This document shows, in pieces, positions 1 through 5,326 of a stretch of 5,817 bases of DNA. The stretch comes from Phycisphaerae bacterium (lineage in GTDB: Bacteria > Planctomycetota > Phycisphaerae > SM23-33), in the NCBI GenBank assembly GCA_030610965.1, contig JAUWQU010000288.1, forward strand, positions 1 through 5,817. Reading direction: 5' to 3'. The notes beneath the pieces were generated by a model. That model was not told where the DNA came from. It saw only the letters and a program-made list of their open reading frames with translations, and did no database searches. Position numbers and translations under genes: made by a program. Position 1 is the first letter of the stretch, and each line of letters opens with the position of its first letter.

Positions 1-170
1 CCGGCCGGGCCCGCGTCCTTGCCGACCGCGTCACTGTCGTCAAACGTCCAGTGTGACACCAGACGCCTGTCGCCGCCGCCCGGCCCGGCGGGGCCGTCCG
101 CCGCGAAAGCCCAACCTGCGATCGTCAGCATTGCGATCATTGCGCTGATTGCGATCATTGCGCGGTTCAT
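1..170 (-). CDS. Secreted LamG/concanavalin-like protein, N-terminal part only
   Basis: This frame starts at the ATG at 168-170 and runs left off the window, giving 56 complete codons. The product begins MNRAMIAISAMIAML, a hydrophobic signal-peptide core, and has a likely signal peptidase I site after the Ala-Phe-Ala near residue 23. A Gly/Pro-rich linker follows, then LVSHWTFDDSDAVGKDAGP. A pattern of the type [LV]-x-x-[HY]-W-x-[FL]-D is typical of the first strand of LamG / concanavalin A-like jelly-roll domains in secreted carbohydrate-binding proteins. A Shine-Dalgarno GGAG sits at 177-180, six bases before the start. The gene lies downstream of the GH43-like gene on the same strand, about 135 bases away, so it may be co-transcribed or use its own promoter. 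Most of the protein, including any catalytic domain, is outside the window, so its function cannot be named. Confidence 0.72.
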   Translation of the reverse strand, partial: MNRAMIAISAMIAMLTIAGWAFAADGPAGPGGGDRRLVSHWTFDDSDAVGKDAGPA

Positions 171-260
171 GGCTGTCTCCGTAGCTTTGCGGGCGATGCA
201 GGCTTCGCCTTGACTTCGCGGACAGACTTGAGCCCACGACAGCCGCAGGCCTCCTGGATG

Positions 261-290
261 ATTCTAGCTTGCCTCCGCCGGTTCGGGCAA
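261..290 (-). promoter_or_regulatory. Candidate sigma70-type promoter for the LamG-like gene
   Basis: Read on the minus strand, TTGCCC (285-290) and TAGAAT (261-266) are separated by 18 bases. The -10 box matches consensus at 5 of 6 positions and the -35 box at 4 of 6. The predicted transcript would have a leader of about 80-85 bases before the ATG at 170. The -35 lies in an inverted repeat (268-273 with 286-291), which could instead be a hairpin ending the GH43-like transcript. This is a pattern match only. Confidence 0.28.
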
Positions 291-305
291 GGAAGTACGC
301 GTTGC

Positions 306-1352
306 CTATGGCGTTCCCGCTGCCCGGCCGGGCCAGTCCCAGTCAGCCAGGTCGTCGCTCCAGGCGATGCCGAGGCTGACGTAGCTGGCCCATCCGCCGC
401 GCGGGTCGCGCTCGGGCCAGCGCGAGCCGTGGAAGAACATCAGCGCCTTGCCGATGCGCGGATCGTCTCGCAAGTCGAGAACGAAACCGGCGCTCAGCCT
501 GCCGCTCGCCCAGGGCCATTGCTTCTGGCCAAGAGTGAGCAGGCCTTCGTCAGTCCAGGTCGTGAGGTCCTTCGAACGTTTGACGCCGATGCCGTTGCCG
601 GGCGAGTGAAACAGAACATACTCGTCGCGATCGACGATCACGCAGGCGTTTTCCCCGGCCGCGAGGGAGCCCGCGAAGGTCCACGTCTTCAAGTCTCGCG
701 ACCACGACCTCGACGCGCCGTTCTGCTTGTAGAAACACCACCACTTGTGCGGCTCGTCCTTGTCCCGGAAAAGAAAGGCGTCGATCATGCGGCCCATCTT
801 ATCGACGGGCGTGTCGGGGCCCTTGACTCGCAGCAACTCGGGCGGATCCCAGTTCTCCAGGTCCCTGCTTCGCATGGTCCAGATGCGGGACGTCTGGTCG
901 CCGTACTGCCTGCCATTCGGGGTCGGATAGGTCTGGAGGCACAAGACCCAGTCTTCGCCGTCCCGGACAACGCAGCCGGGGCTGGCGAAGTTCTTCGTCT
1001 GGTCATGGGGCGTGAATATCTTCGGGTCGGTCCAGTGGATCAGGTCCCGGCTCTTGGCCCATGCGGTGTGCCAGTAAACGGACTTGTCCGGCTCGATCTT
1101 GCCCACGGTGACGTAAAGGTAAAATGTACCGTCGTGGTAGATCGCGGCCGGGTCGCGGTACGCCGTCGTCGCGTCACCGGCAAAAAGGATCGGAGATTCC
1201 ATCGCCGTCAGATCCATTTTGGGCTTGTCCTCCTTCCCGGCCGGGGCGTCCGAAAGGCTGCGCCCCGAGCAAGCCGCAACGAGAACGCATCCCAACGCAA
1301 GCGAAAGCAGCTTTACGGTCAGCATTCTTTGTCCAAGAGTCCAAGAGTCCAT
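306..1352 (-). CDS. GH43-like five-bladed beta-propeller glycoside hydrolase, lipoprotein
   Basis: A 348-residue lipid-anchored protein. Residues 10-28 form a lipoprotein signal peptide ending in the lipobox V-A-A-C, so Cys28 is the predicted lipidated residue. After a short linker comes a beta-propeller fold of the GH43/GH32/GH117 type. YRDPAAIYHDGTFYLY (residues 65-80) is the usual first-blade strand, with Asp67 the candidate general base. Asp191 in MIDAF and Glu234 in GEN are candidates for the pKa-tuning Asp and the acid Glu. The motif S-x-D-L-x-x-W recurs five times (about 101, 162, 218, 260 and 332), as expected for one per blade. By family knowledge such enzymes cleave arabinose, xylose or related residues from polysaccharides; the substrate here is unknown. 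The ATG at 1352 is preferred because GAAGGGA at 1360-1366 lies seven bases upstream. The in-frame ATG at 1325 gives a more compact signal peptide and is the alternative. Confidence 0.82.
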   Translation of the reverse strand: MDSWTLGQRMLTVKLLSLALGCVLVAACSGRSLSDAPAGKEDKPKMDLTAMESPILFAGDATTAYRDPAAIYHDGTFYLYVTVGKIEPDKSVYWHTAWAKSRDLIHWTDPKIFTPHDQTKNFASPGCVVRDGEDWVLCLQTYPTPNGRQYGDQTSRIWTMRSRDLENWDPPELLRVKGPDTPVDKMGRMIDAFLFRDKDEPHKWWCFYKQNGASRSWSRDLKTWTFAGSLAAGENACVIVDRDEYVLFHSPGNGIGVKRSKDLTTWTDEGLLTLGQKQWPWASGRLSAGFVLDLRDDPRIGKALMFFHGSRWPERDPRGGWASYVSLGIAWSDDLADWDWPGRAAGTP

Positions 1353-1401
1353 GAGTCCATCCCTTCACGTGCCCCAATAGTAACCGCTCGCGTGCCGCGA
1401 G
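1263..1401 (-). repeat. Duplicated leader block, copy 1 (upstream region, RBS, lipoprotein signal peptide)
   Basis: This block matches 2500-2618 in the same orientation. Positions 1263-1323 match 2500-2560 with two mismatches in 61 (the first 51 are identical). Positions 1361-1401 match 2578-2618 with three mismatches in 41. The two matches are joined by an unrelated linker of 37 bases here and 17 bases in copy 2. The block covers the untranslated leader, the GAAGGGA ribosome binding site and the signal peptide, and ends nine bases after the start of the lipobox Cys codon. Outside these limits the two loci differ. Copy 1 also has a perfect small hairpin (1387-1392 with 1396-1401) that is one base imperfect in copy 2. 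Confidence 0.93.
1329..1360 (-). repeat. Tandem 8-bp repeat across the GH43-like start
   Basis: Read on the minus strand, the units are ATGGACTC (1353-1360), ATGGACTC (1345-1352), TTGGACTC (1337-1344) and a degenerate TTGGACAA (1329-1336). The array sits between the ribosome binding site and the conserved part of the signal peptide, and is absent from the equivalent place in copy 2. Two of the units carry an ATG, and only the one at 1352 is in frame with the gene. Confidence 0.88.
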
Positions 1402-1553
1402 AGTGACTGGCTTGCTTTGCCCGTACCAAATTCCCCGTTGGTCGTCCCGACAGGTTTATTCATCAGACAGGCCCGGTTGTTGACTTCCCGGCCTTTGGTC
1501 GGCCGGCTCTTCCAAGGGGCATTGCCCGGGCGCCCTCTTGCACCGGGCGTCAT
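1365..1553 (-). CDS. Doubtful 62-residue hypothetical protein
   Basis: I do not recognise this frame. Its ATG (1551-1553) overlaps the Bro-gene stop in an ATGA arrangement, and it ends in the duplicated leader block just ahead of the GH43-like ribosome binding site. The product is rich in Gly, Arg, Asn and Pro, with a central stretch RPTKGREVNNRACLMNKPVG. It has no signal peptide or membrane segment. The overlap could mean translational coupling with the Bro gene. The DNA beneath it contains two GC-rich hairpins, so the frame could equally be a chance reading of a structured non-coding segment, for example a remnant of a structured mobile RNA. The last third is simply a translation of the repeated leader, which argues against a conserved protein. 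Confidence 0.25.
   Translation of the reverse strand: MTPGARGRPGNAPWKSRPTKGREVNNRACLMNKPVGTTNGEFGTGKASQSLSRHASGYYWGT
1488..1548 (-). other. Two GC-rich hairpins downstream of the Bro gene
   Basis: One inverted repeat pairs 1524-1529 (gcccgg) with 1543-1548 (ccgggc), directly after the Bro-gene stop. A second pairs 1488-1493 (ccggcc) with 1501-1506 (ggccgg) around a seven-base loop. Neither is followed by a run of T on the minus strand, so a classic intrinsic terminator is not supported. They could slow or attenuate read-through into the GH43-like gene, or protect the 3' end of the upstream message. Confidence 0.4.
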
Positions 1554-2395
1554 CGCCCCAGCCTTTTGATTTTCTTGGTCTTGGCGGGCGGCAGGTAGTT
1601 TTGCCCGGTGACGACGCTTTGGCCGGTCTTCTGTTCCAACTCCCGGCGGGCCTTTTGGGCGATGTTGCCGCCGGTCTTGGCGGCGACCGCGTTTTCATCC
1701 ATGCCGGTGGCGTTGTCCGTTTCGGCGATCTGCCGGGTCGATAGCTCGGCCAGTGCGGTGAAGATCAACTCCGCTTCGCTCATGTGGTCGCGCAGGTTCT
1801 GGGTCTTGAGCCTCTTGATCGCCTTGTGGTCTTGCACCGTGACGCCGGACCACTCCTGATGGATGATATTGGTCAGAATAGCGTACTGCTCGCCCCGTTT
1901 AATTTCGTGGTCGGCCCAGTAGTCGGTGAGTTTGTTGCGGGTCTCCTGCCCGGTCATCCGCTGCTGAATCCATTTGTCGCTGCGCCCGTGTTTCTGCCAG
2001 GTTTCGCGGGCACGGTCCAAGGCACGGGCGGGGTCGGCCATCTCCTGCATCCGCTCGTAGCCGACCTTGGCGAGCCAGAGCTTGATCGGCTCGGCCTTGG
2101 GGCTGGGAACGCTCTGAACGAGGCGCAGCAGCGTTTCGGCGCTGGCGACATCGGTGAGCCGCATTTTCCCGTCGCTGGCGGGCAATTTCAACTGGTAACA
2201 ATTTGTTACCAGTTCACTTCCCTCTTTAGCCAAGCGGCCTTTTAGAACCTTCCAATACTTTCTGGCCGCCTGGAAGTCGGGCTGCTGAACGAGCACCTGG
2301 ACAATATCCACCACTGAAAACAACCAGGTATCGGTCTCTTCGTCGTAAAGACGACGGATCTCACGATCTTCAAACACCGCGGGCAGGATTCTCAT
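1550..2395 (-). CDS. Bro-N domain protein with DinD-like C-terminal region
   Basis: A 281-residue soluble protein without a signal peptide. Residues about 13-112 form a Bro-N domain, the DNA-binding fold of baculovirus BRO proteins and phage antirepressors; recognisable parts are TWLFSVVDIVQVL, ARKYWKVLKGRL and the LTDVASAETLLRLVQSVPSP segment. Residues about 140-275 carry KWIQQRMTGQETRNKLTDYW, then LKTQNLRDHMSEAELIFTAL, resembling the DNA-damage-inducible protein D (DinD) C-terminal half. E. coli DinD acts on RecA filaments; that role is not shown here. The C-terminus is Lys/Arg-rich (KTKKIKRLGR). The start at 2395 is supported by a strong AAGGAG at 2401-2406, five bases upstream, which lies within the preceding lipoprotein frame. 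The two genes overlap by four bases (ATGA). The family is widespread in phage-like and accessory loci, which suggests transfer into this glycan-degradation locus. A near-perfect 25-bp palindrome lies within the gene at 2190-2214. Confidence 0.9.
   Translation of the reverse strand: MRILPAVFEDREIRRLYDEETDTWLFSVVDIVQVLVQQPDFQAARKYWKVLKGRLAKEGSELVTNCYQLKLPASDGKMRLTDVASAETLLRLVQSVPSPKAEPIKLWLAKVGYERMQEMADPARALDRARETWQKHGRSDKWIQQRMTGQETRNKLTDYWADHEIKRGEQYAILTNIIHQEWSGVTVQDHKAIKRLKTQNLRDHMSEAELIFTALAELSTRQIAETDNATGMDENAVAAKTGGNIAQKARRELEQKTGQSVVTGQNYLPPAKTKKIKRLGR
2190..2214. repeat. Near-perfect 25-bp palindrome inside the Bro/DinD gene
   Basis: The arms aactggtaacaa (2190-2201) and ttgttaccagtt (2203-2214) are exact inverted complements around one central base. 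It lies in the Bro-N coding region, spanning codons for the L-V-T-N-C-Y-Q-L segment at about residues 62-69. Its A+T content is visibly higher than its surroundings. It could be an operator for a dimeric regulator, or a strong mRNA hairpin near the 5' part of the gene. Confidence 0.85.
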
Positions 2396-2571
2396 AGCAG
2401 CTCCTTGATCTTGGCCAGCCCTGTCAATTGAACGACTCCATCGCGAAAAGCTTGCTCACTTGACCAGCCCCCTTTCCACGTCCCGGTAGGCGTTGTGGGC
2501 CCCGAGCAAGCCGCAACGAGAACGCATCCCAACGCAAGCGAAAGCAGCTTCACGTTCAGCTTCGTATTCAT
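2392..2571 (-). CDS. Small 59-residue lipoprotein coupled to the Bro/DinD gene
   Basis: The product starts MNTKLNVKLLSLALGC and has a lipobox V-A-A-C at residues 19-22, so Cys22 is the predicted lipidated residue. The signal peptide is nearly the same as that of the GH43-like protein. Only 37 residues follow the Cys (a Thr/Gly/Trp segment, then FRDGVVQLTGLAKIKELL), and they match no family I know. GAAGGGA at 2577-2583 precedes the ATG at 2571; an in-frame ATG at 2577 is too close to that site. The TGA overlaps the Bro ATG by four bases, and the end of this frame contains the Bro gene's AAGGAG site. The frame may therefore work mainly as a leader that brings ribosomes to the Bro gene. Alternatives are a real short surface lipoprotein, or the truncated front of a lost longer gene. 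Confidence 0.62.
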   Translation of the reverse strand: MNTKLNVKLLSLALGCVLVAACSGPTTPTGTWKGGWSSEQAFRDGVVQLTGLAKIKELL

Positions 2572-2618
2572 GGCCATCCCTTCACGTGCCCCAATGATAA
2601 CCGCTCGCGTGCCGCAAG
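2500..2618 (-). repeat. Duplicated leader block, copy 2
   Basis: Counterpart of the block at 1263-1401. It supplies the upstream sequence, the GAAGGGA ribosome binding site and the lipoprotein signal peptide of the 59-residue lipoprotein. The match ends at 2500, immediately after the Cys-Ser-Gly codons. Copy 2 lacks the 8-bp tandem array found in copy 1. Confidence 0.93.
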
Positions 2619-2621
2619 CAA
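2594..2621 (-). promoter_or_regulatory. Weak candidate promoter for the lipoprotein-Bro unit
   Basis: On the minus strand TATCAT (2594-2599) is a 5-of-6 match to a -10 box, with TTGCTT (2616-2621) 16 bases upstream as a poor -35. A start near 2587 would give a very short leader before the ribosome binding site. In copy 1 the equivalent hexamer is TACTAT (1377-1382), a weaker match, so the two copies may differ in strength. Confidence 0.22.
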
Positions 2622-2624
2622 GCC

Positions 2625-2644
2625 CCTGGGAACGCCTGGGAACG
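2625..2644. repeat. Tandem 10-bp direct repeat
   Basis: The unit cctgggaacg occurs twice without a gap at 2625-2634 and 2635-2644, directly adjoining the left REP-like hairpin. It may be part of that element. Confidence 0.75.
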
Positions 2645-2725
2645 CCGATCTCCCGATCGGCACTCTTACTCTTAACCCTCCCGGCGCACCTTCGCAATCC
2701 AGCCAATCAGGAGATTGGCGCTGCC
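2638..2725. repeat. Paired REP-like hairpins in inverted orientation
   Basis: The left hairpin has a 7-bp stem (gccgatc 2644-2650 with gatcggc 2655-2661) and a four-base loop. The right hairpin has a 7-bp stem (gccaatc 2702-2708 with gattggc 2713-2719) and a four-base loop. One copy reverse-complemented matches the other at 19 of 24 positions (2638-2661 against 2702-2725), and two of the five differences are a compensatory change that keeps a stem pair. This is the architecture of a BIME/REPIN-type element. No REP transposase is present in the window. Confidence 0.72.
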
Positions 2726-2827
2726 AGCAACAGCACGGCCCCGCGAACGAAGGGGTGGAGAAACCCGCGACGGATGGAATTGCGTATGGCGTTCCCGGAT
2801 TAGCAGATTTTCGGCAGACCAGTAACA

Positions 2828-2856
2828 TTGTCTTGAGGCAACACGTCTGCTACAAT
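2828..2856 (+). promoter_or_regulatory. Candidate extended -10 promoter for the six-hairpin glycosidase
   Basis: TTGTCT (2828-2833) and TACAAT (2851-2856) are exactly 17 bases apart. The -10 box matches consensus at 5 of 6 positions and is preceded by TGC, an extended -10 element. Transcription would begin near 2863 and give a leader of roughly 165 bases before the ATG at 3027. I found no clear operator or riboswitch in that leader. Confidence 0.48.
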
Positions 2857-3026
2857 CGCTGTCATCGGACGAAGACGCTTACGTTGCAGCCTGTTGTCAG
2901 CTTGGCATGCTCGGGTTGCACGAGAGGCAGTGATTGCTGAAGAGGCAAGAAACCATACGTGAAGAAGCCGAACTCCATTAATAAGACATCCTCTAAACAC
3001 AAAGACAATACAACCGGGAGCATCAG

Positions 3027-5033
3027 ATGAGTAGCAGCTTCAATATCACACAAGCCGCAGCGCTGAACGGTTTTGCCACCTTGATCCTTTTGTTGGTCAT
3101 TTCCGTGCCGCCTTGTCTGGCCGCCGATTTCTGGACACCCGACGATGCGGGACGTATCACCCATGCCTGGACTGCAGATGAATCTCTTGTGATGTGCATG
3201 CAGGGACGTGCTGTGGTCATGCAGGTTCACCTTTCTACCGGCAAAGGCTTGAGCTACACGGTTCGGTTCTTCAATGTAAAGAAGGATGATTTCAAAAGGA
3301 TTATGTATCGAGTCGGACGTAATGTGAAGCCTAAGGTGCAAGTCAATGGTCAACCGTTAGAACTCGAGTCTCCAACAACAGCCACCTTCGACGGAATGCT
3401 GACATTCACCTATCCTGAAGATCGGGGAATTGTCGCCACCAGAAAGACCTATCCATCGACGACGAAGCCTTTGGTCATCGAGCAGTGGCAACTGCGCAAC
3501 AGTACGACAAAGCCACTCGATATGGTCATTACGGGGCTTCGTCAGGCGATTCCCGGCACTTATCGCGGCAAAGCCGTGGAATCTGACATCCTCGTCGAAT
3601 TGATTTCTCCTGCCGTTGAATCGGTTACCATAGCACCTGGCGCAGCGTTGTCATTCTCTCAAACTCTGCAGTGCAAGCTGGTCTCGCATCCTGATATTGA
3701 GGTCGATGTCAAAGCCGAACATCGCTACCGTCGCGATTTGGCCGAAGCAGCCTATCGTGGCCCGGGCCGTCTTGAGACTCCTGATCGATCGCTCGACCTG
3801 GCGTTTGCGTTGCAGAAATTGCATATATTGGAGTGTCCAATCGACACGTGCAAGGGAGTAATCACCCACAATGGCAGCCTGCGATACTCGCCTGGTATAT
3901 GGGCCAATGATCCGGTCGAATACTCCAGCCCCATTTTTCCATTCTTCGGTAATGCCCAACTGAATGAAGCCGGCTTGAATATGTACCGAATCTGGCAGGA
4001 TCATTGTCAGAAACACGGGATTGATCCGTTCCCCGGTTCTTTCGAACACCCTGAACTTCGATTGGTTCAGAAGTATCGCGGTGACAATGCCATGGTCCTC
4101 TATGCTCTGCCGAAGTTTCTCATGTTCCTGGGTGACCGCAAAGCAGCAGAAGAACTGTGGCCCTTGGTTAAGTTCAGTGCCAAATCGGTCAATGATCATA
4201 AGACGGCCGATGGCGTCATCGCCTCGAGGACTGACGAGATGGAAGGCCGTTACCCGACAGGCACCGCTAACCTGAGCACCTCGGCGTTGGCCTATGGTGG
4301 CTATTGTCATGCTGGGCGACTGGCCCATGCCCTCGGCAAAACGGCGACGGCGGTGGAATTCGAGCAGCGCGCCGCCGCACTTCGCAAGGCGATCGACGTG
4401 TACTTTGGCGCCGAGGTCGAAGGTTTTAAAACATACCGCTACTTCAAAGGGAATACGACCCTGCGTGGTTGGATTCTTTTACCGCTGGCGATGGACATCA
4501 CCGAGCGTCAGGATTCGACCGTTGATGCCCTGATTTCCGAGAAACTCTGGCCGAACCGCCTCACCGGAGGCGACATCCTGGCTGAATCGACAAGAAAGAC
4601 GGAATGGGCTCGTGAAACCTACTACGCCTTGCGAGTCTTGTTCAAAGCGGGGCGCACCGAAGAAGCACTCAAACTTACCCAGTGCGTTGTCAAGGCACAG
4701 GTCTTCGGCAACGAGGGGCCATACCCCGATGAAGACGCCATCGACATGCTCTGCCCGGGCTCCCTCTATCCTCGGGTATTCACCGAAGGCATGTTTGGAA
4801 TAGTACCGACCGGCCTCAAGTCGTTCGAATGTACCCCATGGCTGCCCAAGGCATGGCCCACAATGGCACTACGCGACATGCGTGCTTTCGGTGAGGCCTG
4901 GGATATGGTTGTCGAACGTGTTGGCGACCAGCAAAGAACAACGATCAGCAATACTGATGGAGAAGTCATCTTTAAAGGTGTCGGACCAGCCGGAAAGACC
5001 TATTCGGTCTCTTTCAAGAGGCCGAATGAATAA
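3027..5033 (+). CDS. Secreted six-hairpin (alpha/alpha)6-barrel glycosidase-like protein
   Basis: A 668-residue exported protein. GGGAG at 3016-3020 lies six bases before the ATG. Residues 1-33 are a signal peptide with hydrophobic core FATLILLLVISV and likely cleavage after CLA or CLAA; the Cys is preceded by V-P-P, so it is not a good lipobox. Residues about 34-245 look like an N-terminal beta-sandwich. Residues about 250-600 look like an alpha-helical toroid with the SPGIWANDPVEYSSPIFPFF motif (about 288-307), MEGRYPTG (405-412) and KTEWARETYYALR (524-536). A short beta-sandwich closes the protein. This layout matches six-hairpin glycosidases of the GH78/GH95/GH63 type. Asp295, Glu298, Glu406, Glu526, Glu530 and Glu587 are candidate acidic catalytic residues, which I cannot assign further. 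Substrate unknown; rhamnosides or other plant or algal glycans fit the context. It is less GC-rich than the left-hand genes, mostly in its N-terminal half, hinting at a separate origin. Confidence 0.82.
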   Translation: MSSSFNITQAAALNGFATLILLLVISVPPCLAADFWTPDDAGRITHAWTADESLVMCMQGRAVVMQVHLSTGKGLSYTVRFFNVKKDDFKRIMYRVGRNVKPKVQVNGQPLELESPTTATFDGMLTFTYPEDRGIVATRKTYPSTTKPLVIEQWQLRNSTTKPLDMVITGLRQAIPGTYRGKAVESDILVELISPAVESVTIAPGAALSFSQTLQCKLVSHPDIEVDVKAEHRYRRDLAEAAYRGPGRLETPDRSLDLAFALQKLHILECPIDTCKGVITHNGSLRYSPGIWANDPVEYSSPIFPFFGNAQLNEAGLNMYRIWQDHCQKHGIDPFPGSFEHPELRLVQKYRGDNAMVLYALPKFLMFLGDRKAAEELWPLVKFSAKSVNDHKTADGVIASRTDEMEGRYPTGTANLSTSALAYGGYCHAGRLAHALGKTATAVEFEQRAAALRKAIDVYFGAEVEGFKTYRYFKGNTTLRGWILLPLAMDITERQDSTVDALISEKLWPNRLTGGDILAESTRKTEWARETYYALRVLFKAGRTEEALKLTQCVVKAQVFGNEGPYPDEDAIDMLCPGSLYPRVFTEGMFGIVPTGLKSFECTPWLPKAWPTMALRDMRAFGEAWDMVVERVGDQQRTTISNTDGEVIFKGVGPAGKTYSVSFKRPNE

Positions 5034-5286
5034 CAACGATCAGATTTGGGTAGTTTACTTTCCATCCAGCCTCTGATGTGGTGGCTGGGTGAAGGCCAGA
5101 TGGTGAACGTTTAAGGGAGGCACCGACTCTTTGTCAAACGACTGTCTGACCAGAAAACTGGTTGGAAAGGGCGCAGTCCTTCGATGCCAAATAGTCTCCA
5201 TTCTTGTTGGTGCGCGACAGACGCGGCCGGACCGGCCAATCCCGGACAACATGGCAAGGGATGTCGGCTGAATCTCCGAAAACGGC
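5034..5286. other. Spacer downstream of the glycosidase, no supported gene
   Basis: Apart from the hairpin at 5064-5090 I see no gene here. One plus-strand frame stays open from about 5106 to a TGA at 5268-5270, but it lacks an ATG or ribosome binding site and matches nothing I recognise. The region separates the enzyme from the palindrome cluster. Confidence 0.5.
5064..5090 (+). terminator. Weak candidate terminator hairpin after the glycosidase
   Basis: Positions 5064-5071 (atccagcc) pair with 5083-5090 (ggctgggt) with one G-T wobble and an 11-base loop, about 30 bases after the stop codon. No T run follows, so this may be only a 3'-end stabilising hairpin. Confidence 0.25.
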
Positions 5287-5326
5287 GACAGTCACCTATT
5301 ATGCGCCTCGGAAATAGGTGACTGTC
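5287..5326. repeat. 14-bp perfect inverted repeat (REP-like hairpin)
   Basis: gacagtcacctatt (5287-5300) and aataggtgactgtc (5313-5326) are exact inverted complements around a 12-base loop. From memory, repeats containing a GTCACCTATT core are common in bacterial intergenic regions and often sit next to IS200-like REP transposases. No such transposase lies within the window. Confidence 0.85.

Larger units (their letters stand above)
2572..3026. other. Divergent intergenic region between the two transcription units
   Basis: About 455 bases without a convincing gene separate the minus-strand lipoprotein from the plus-strand glycosidase. The left part holds the duplicated leader upstream DNA, the 10-bp tandem repeat and the paired hairpins. 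The right part holds a rightward promoter candidate and the glycosidase leader. Positions 2780-2797 repeat, with one mismatch, the 18 bases at 302-319 that overlap the end of the GH43-like gene. Base composition moves from GC-rich on the left to nearly balanced on the right. Confidence 0.7.

Noticed and set aside
210..1406. Long plus-strand open frame of 398 codons opposite the GH43-like gene
   Set aside because: The minus strand encodes a clear lipoprotein with a propeller fold and repeated S-x-D-L-x-x-W motifs. The plus-strand product is Arg/Val/Gly-rich with no domain, as is usual for antisense frames in GC-rich DNA.
2190..2214. LexA/SOS box controlling a DinD-like gene
   Set aside because: The palindrome is within the coding sequence and lacks the CTGT-N8-ACAG pattern, so SOS control cannot be claimed.
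1784..2245. Plus-strand open frame of 153 codons opposite the Bro/DinD gene
   Set aside because: Antisense to a well-recognised protein family; the Val/Leu/Gly-rich product looks like a mirror of the real codons.
2862..3353. Minus-strand open frame of 163 codons over the glycosidase start
   Set aside because: It crosses the promoter, leader and signal peptide of the plus-strand gene. Its product is His/Cys-rich without family features.
3651..4328. Minus-strand open frame of 225 codons inside the six-hairpin gene
   Set aside because: It lies entirely antisense to a strongly supported coding region and shows no recognisable domain or ribosome binding site.
5106..5270. Open plus-strand frame ending at the TGA at 5268-5270
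   Set aside because: No start codon with a ribosome binding site, and no similarity I recognise. It could be a gene fragment but cannot be supported.
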